Positions 5,907-8,347 of a DNA stretch of 8,347 bases are shown here, in pieces (position 1 is the stretch's first letter; every line of letters starts with the position of its first letter). The notes beneath the pieces are model-generated. The model did no database searches, was not told the DNA's origin, and saw nothing but the letters and a program-made list of their open reading frames with translations. Origin of the DNA: Prevotella sp. GTDB lineage: Bacteria > Bacteroidota > Bacteroidia > Bacteroidales > Bacteroidaceae. The translations under genes and the position numbers were made by a program. Location: contig JAEENF010000083.1 of NCBI GenBank assembly GCA_016283605.1, forward strand, positions 1 through 8,347, read 5' to 3'.

Positions 5907-8330
5907 TTACAAGTTGACTTTAATGGTGGCTGACATATTCCGCCCTTGCTGGGGTATGTCGACGAAAAAGCGTGCTCCCCTATAATACCTGCTGTTGAAT
6001 AGGTTCTTACATTGTAGTTTGCATGAGATCATCTTCCATTTCATCTCCAGTGACAAGTCAGGCAGGAACGATTCTTTCAGCCTGTAATCATTATCTGCAA
6101 ATAATTCTCCGTTCTTATAACCGACGGTCCCCATCGTCTGTGCTGAATAGAAGGTCAATTTTGCCTGCGCCCATAGACTGAAATCACTGTCGCTATATAT
6201 CGACTTTGCCACGACGGCGTTAGCAGTAAATGCTGGTACCGACTGCACGCGATGGTCAGTCGTCGGGTAGTTTTCTGCGCTAATCACATTCATATAGGTG
6301 AAATTCAAATGACCTCTCAATTTGGTATTCCTGTAGTATAGGGCATTCTCTATGCTGAGCAGTTTCAATTTACCGGAATTGACATATGTCGGCAGGATAT
6401 CGATCAGTTTGTCATTATAGATTAGATCGGTCAGCGAATTATAGGAGATGTTGCCATCGTAGGTGAAATGTTTCAGCAGTCTTGAGGAAACGACAGAGAA
6501 TTGGAGTGCGTGACTTAATTCCGGCATCAGGTCACTGCCTCCTCGGTAGGAAGGCATTGTGCTAGCACGATAGAGGTAGGGCGCATCGACAAACGATTTC
6601 GAGTACGATAACTTGAAGCTCCATTTAGAGGGCTTGTAGATAATGGCCATTCGTGGACTCAATGCCGATTGGTTCGTGTGATCGTATCGGTTCTTGTTGT
6701 CATATCGGAACCCAATATTCATGATCCACTTTGGCGTAAACGAATGCTTAATCTGAATGAAATTCGAGAGCGACGTTTCATTTCCATAATGAATCATGGT
6801 TGTGCGCTCTGCCTGATAGACCAGCACACGGTCGTAATCGTCGCCTATCACCAGGTCGGATGTGTACATCTTATATTGTTCGCCTTGGAAACCGATCAGC
6901 AAGTTACCGTTTCCGAGTTTTCCCAACTCATAGTCCTTACTTATTCTGACAATGCCTCCATACGTGAAGTCACTCCATTTCTGATGCTGATATGCCCCTC
7001 TGGTGAGTTCGATCGAGTCGAGTATCTCGTTAGGTGGTAGAATCCTAACTTTTTTCTCGATGGAATCGCCAAGGATATCGTAGTCAACGTAATCATCCAT
7101 ATCGAAATAGGCTGAGGCCCCAATTGTCCATTCCCCGAAGGTGTTGTTATACGATACCTCACTGTGGAGTGTTGTCCTGCCATGTCCTGGTTTCTCTCCG
7201 CCGATGCGACGATACCGGTCATAATCGTAGGGAGCTGCTTCTGGAATGAGTGTGAAGGGGTAGACCATTTGCATCTTGGCATGCTTGATGTTCGACATGA
7301 TCTTCCAGCGGTTATGGTCCATGCCCAGAACGAATCCTATATCGAACGAGGGTTTGCGGTTGAAACCATCCAGATACAGATAGCTGTCTTTGGGGAAATG
7401 CTGCCATATTTCGTTTGAAGATTTGGCGTATTCTACTTTTTCTCCGTAGGAAGAATAGAGCGACGCCCAGGCCATCACGTCGAAGCCCACACGGTTGACG
7501 CCGACCATAGCCTCTGCCTTGTAGGTGTTGAAGCTACCAGCTTTACCGCTGATGGTGCCCCCGTCCATATCACGTCCTTCCTTTGTTATGATGTTCACCA
7601 CTGCCGAAAGGGCCACATTACCATAAAGCGATGAAGCTGGACCACGCAGCACCTCTATCTGTTTGATTTTCTCGCAGCTGATGCTAAAGTCAGGTGCCTG
7701 CGCATTCGTAGAACGGGCATTCAGACGATGGCCATTAAGCATGATGAGAATCTTTTCTTGTCTTGACGACCATATACCGTGCATGGCGATATTGTATTCG
7801 CCATTGCCTTCAACGATGCTCATGCCAGGTACGAAGATAGCCAGAATGTCGCGCAGATTGTCGGCTCCGCAATCGGCTATCATCTGTTCAGTAATCAGTG
7901 TCACAGGCACAGGCGCCTCTTCCAGTGACTCTGCCTTGCTTGAGGCTGTGGTGATGGTAGCTTCTTTACCGATCCTCAAACGATTGACGATATCTACAAA
8001 TCTGACGGGATCCTGGACCGATGTATAAAAGGGGTTCTCCTTCAGCAACAGCAATGCATATTTCTCCGTATCCTCCATATCATCTAGTCCTAGAGAACAG
8101 AGCGCCAGCAGACGGTAGGCACCTTGCTTGACAGTTCCTCTAAACTGGTTGAGATGAGCGGTTAACAGTTCCTGTGCCTGTTCGATACGGCCTGCCTGAT
8201 AATCACTCTCTGCTTGTGCGAATATCAGCCTGCTGGCACTCGTTCCCGTATCTGTCACTGCCAACGGCCTTTCCTGCGCTACGGCTGGTAGTGTCATTGC
8301 CCATAATAATAATATGTATAGGCTTCTCAT
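5907..8330 (-). CDS. TonB-dependent outer-membrane receptor with N-terminal TPR-like domain
   Basis: This is a complete receptor of 807 residues. The ATG at 8330-8328 is chosen because a signal peptide follows at once (MRSLYILLLWAMTLPAVA, then Q19). The frame stays open to the right edge, but an earlier start would bury the signal. Residues about 33-118 are helical and TPR-like (AESDYQAGRIEQA; DPVRFVDIV). A possible TonB-box-like stretch (EATITTAS, 123-130) precedes the plug (about 135-257), which includes KILIMLNGHR at 193-202 and VLRGPASSLYGNVAL at 227-241. The remaining 550 or so residues are a beta-barrel of alternating aromatic strands. It includes SKSFVDAPYLYRAS (577-590) and DLMPE (600-604), which resemble the FRAP and NPDLKPE barrel motifs of siderophore- and B12-type receptors. 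CKNLFNSRYY (774-783) comes near the end. No SusD partner is visible, which argues against a polysaccharide utilisation locus. The stop TAA is directly followed by the NRPS start codon, suggesting translational coupling. The ligand is not identifiable; import of the NRPS product or a related compound is inferred from position only. Confidence 0.95.
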   Translation of the reverse strand: MRSLYILLLWAMTLPAVAQERPLAVTDTGTSASRLIFAQAESDYQAGRIEQAQELLTAHLNQFRGTVKQGAYRLLALCSLGLDDMEDTEKYALLLLKENPFYTSVQDPVRFVDIVNRLRIGKEATITTASSKAESLEEAPVPVTLITEQMIADCGADNLRDILAIFVPGMSIVEGNGEYNIAMHGIWSSRQEKILIMLNGHRLNARSTNAQAPDFSISCEKIKQIEVLRGPASSLYGNVALSAVVNIITKEGRDMDGGTISGKAGSFNTYKAEAMVGVNRVGFDVMAWASLYSSYGEKVEYAKSSNEIWQHFPKDSYLYLDGFNRKPSFDIGFVLGMDHNRWKIMSNIKHAKMQMVYPFTLIPEAAPYDYDRYRRIGGEKPGHGRTTLHSEVSYNNTFGEWTIGASAYFDMDDYVDYDILGDSIEKKVRILPPNEILDSIELTRGAYQHQKWSDFTYGGIVRISKDYELGKLGNGNLLIGFQGEQYKMYTSDLVIGDDYDRVLVYQAERTTMIHYGNETSLSNFIQIKHSFTPKWIMNIGFRYDNKNRYDHTNQSALSPRMAIIYKPSKWSFKLSYSKSFVDAPYLYRASTMPSYRGGSDLMPELSHALQFSVVSSRLLKHFTYDGNISYNSLTDLIYNDKLIDILPTYVNSGKLKLLSIENALYYRNTKLRGHLNFTYMNVISAENYPTTDHRVQSVPAFTANAVVAKSIYSDSDFSLWAQAKLTFYSAQTMGTVGYKNGELFADNDYRLKESFLPDLSLEMKWKMISCKLQCKNLFNSRYYRGARFFVDIPQQGRNMSATIKVNL
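7560..7958 (-). repeat. Direct repeat copy 2: receptor plug-coding region
   Basis: This stretch encodes residues 125-257 of the complete receptor and is the partner of 77-475, in the same orientation with no indels. Outside the plug the two receptors are less alike: the N-terminal helical domains share a pattern (GRIEQA, LGLD, DPxRF) but differ in length. The pair therefore looks like an old tandem duplication now separated by the NRPS gene. Confidence 0.75.
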
Positions 8331-8347
8331 CGTTTGGCGGGTATGGT

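Noticed and set aside
5907..5909. The in-frame TAA as a sequencing error splitting one giant gene.
   Set aside because: The receptor ends as a complete barrel and the NRPS starts with a normal A-domain N-terminus. The two proteins belong in different cell compartments.
5583..5933. A 116-codon plus-strand frame crossing the receptor/NRPS junction, and similar frames at 832-1104 and 6669-7040.
   Set aside because: All are antisense to well-supported genes, have no family resemblance and are typical shadow frames.
5907..8330. A SusC-type polysaccharide utilisation receptor.
   Set aside because: There is no carboxypeptidase-like N-terminal domain, no SusD gene next to it and no glycoside hydrolases. 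The neighbour is an NRPS, and the barrel motifs look like siderophore/B12 receptors.

Overview
The window looks like part of a Bacteroidota chromosome, most likely Bacteroidales. This is inferred from the TonB-dependent receptors (TBDRs) with an added N-terminal helical domain, start codons without clear Shine-Dalgarno sequences, and mid-range base composition. No rRNA or marker gene is present to confirm it. All real coding sequence is on the minus strand, and almost every base is coding. I see no tRNA, insertion sequence, CRISPR array or convincing terminator.

In transcription order (right to left) there are three genes. (1) 8330-5907: a complete 807-residue outer-membrane TBDR. (2) 5906-846: a complete 1686-residue nonribosomal peptide synthetase (NRPS) whose ATG directly follows the receptor's TAA. 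(3) 823 to beyond the left edge: the first 274 residues of a second TBDR, paralogous to the first, after a 22-bp gap. The tight spacing suggests one operon. Only 17 bp lie upstream of the first receptor, so the promoter is probably outside the window.

The main point of interest is the NRPS. By motif reading it is adenylation - condensation - adenylation - thioesterase (A-C-A-TE), with apparently intact catalytic motifs in each domain but no recognisable peptidyl carrier (PCP/T) domain. At both places where a carrier domain should sit there is only a linker of about 40 residues. Each linker holds a short Ser-containing helix-like segment at nearly the same distance from the A10 lysine. The first A domain also lacks the Asp that normally binds the alpha-amino group, so it may activate a non-amino carboxylic acid. 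The second keeps that Asp.

The working model is inference: the synthetase makes a small acyl-amino acid or dipeptide-like product, possibly using a carrier protein encoded elsewhere. One or both flanking receptors would import that product, perhaps as a metal complex, or a related molecule. The two receptors share a closely matching plug region (about 69% identical over 133 residues by hand count). These regions form direct repeats that bracket the synthetase gene.
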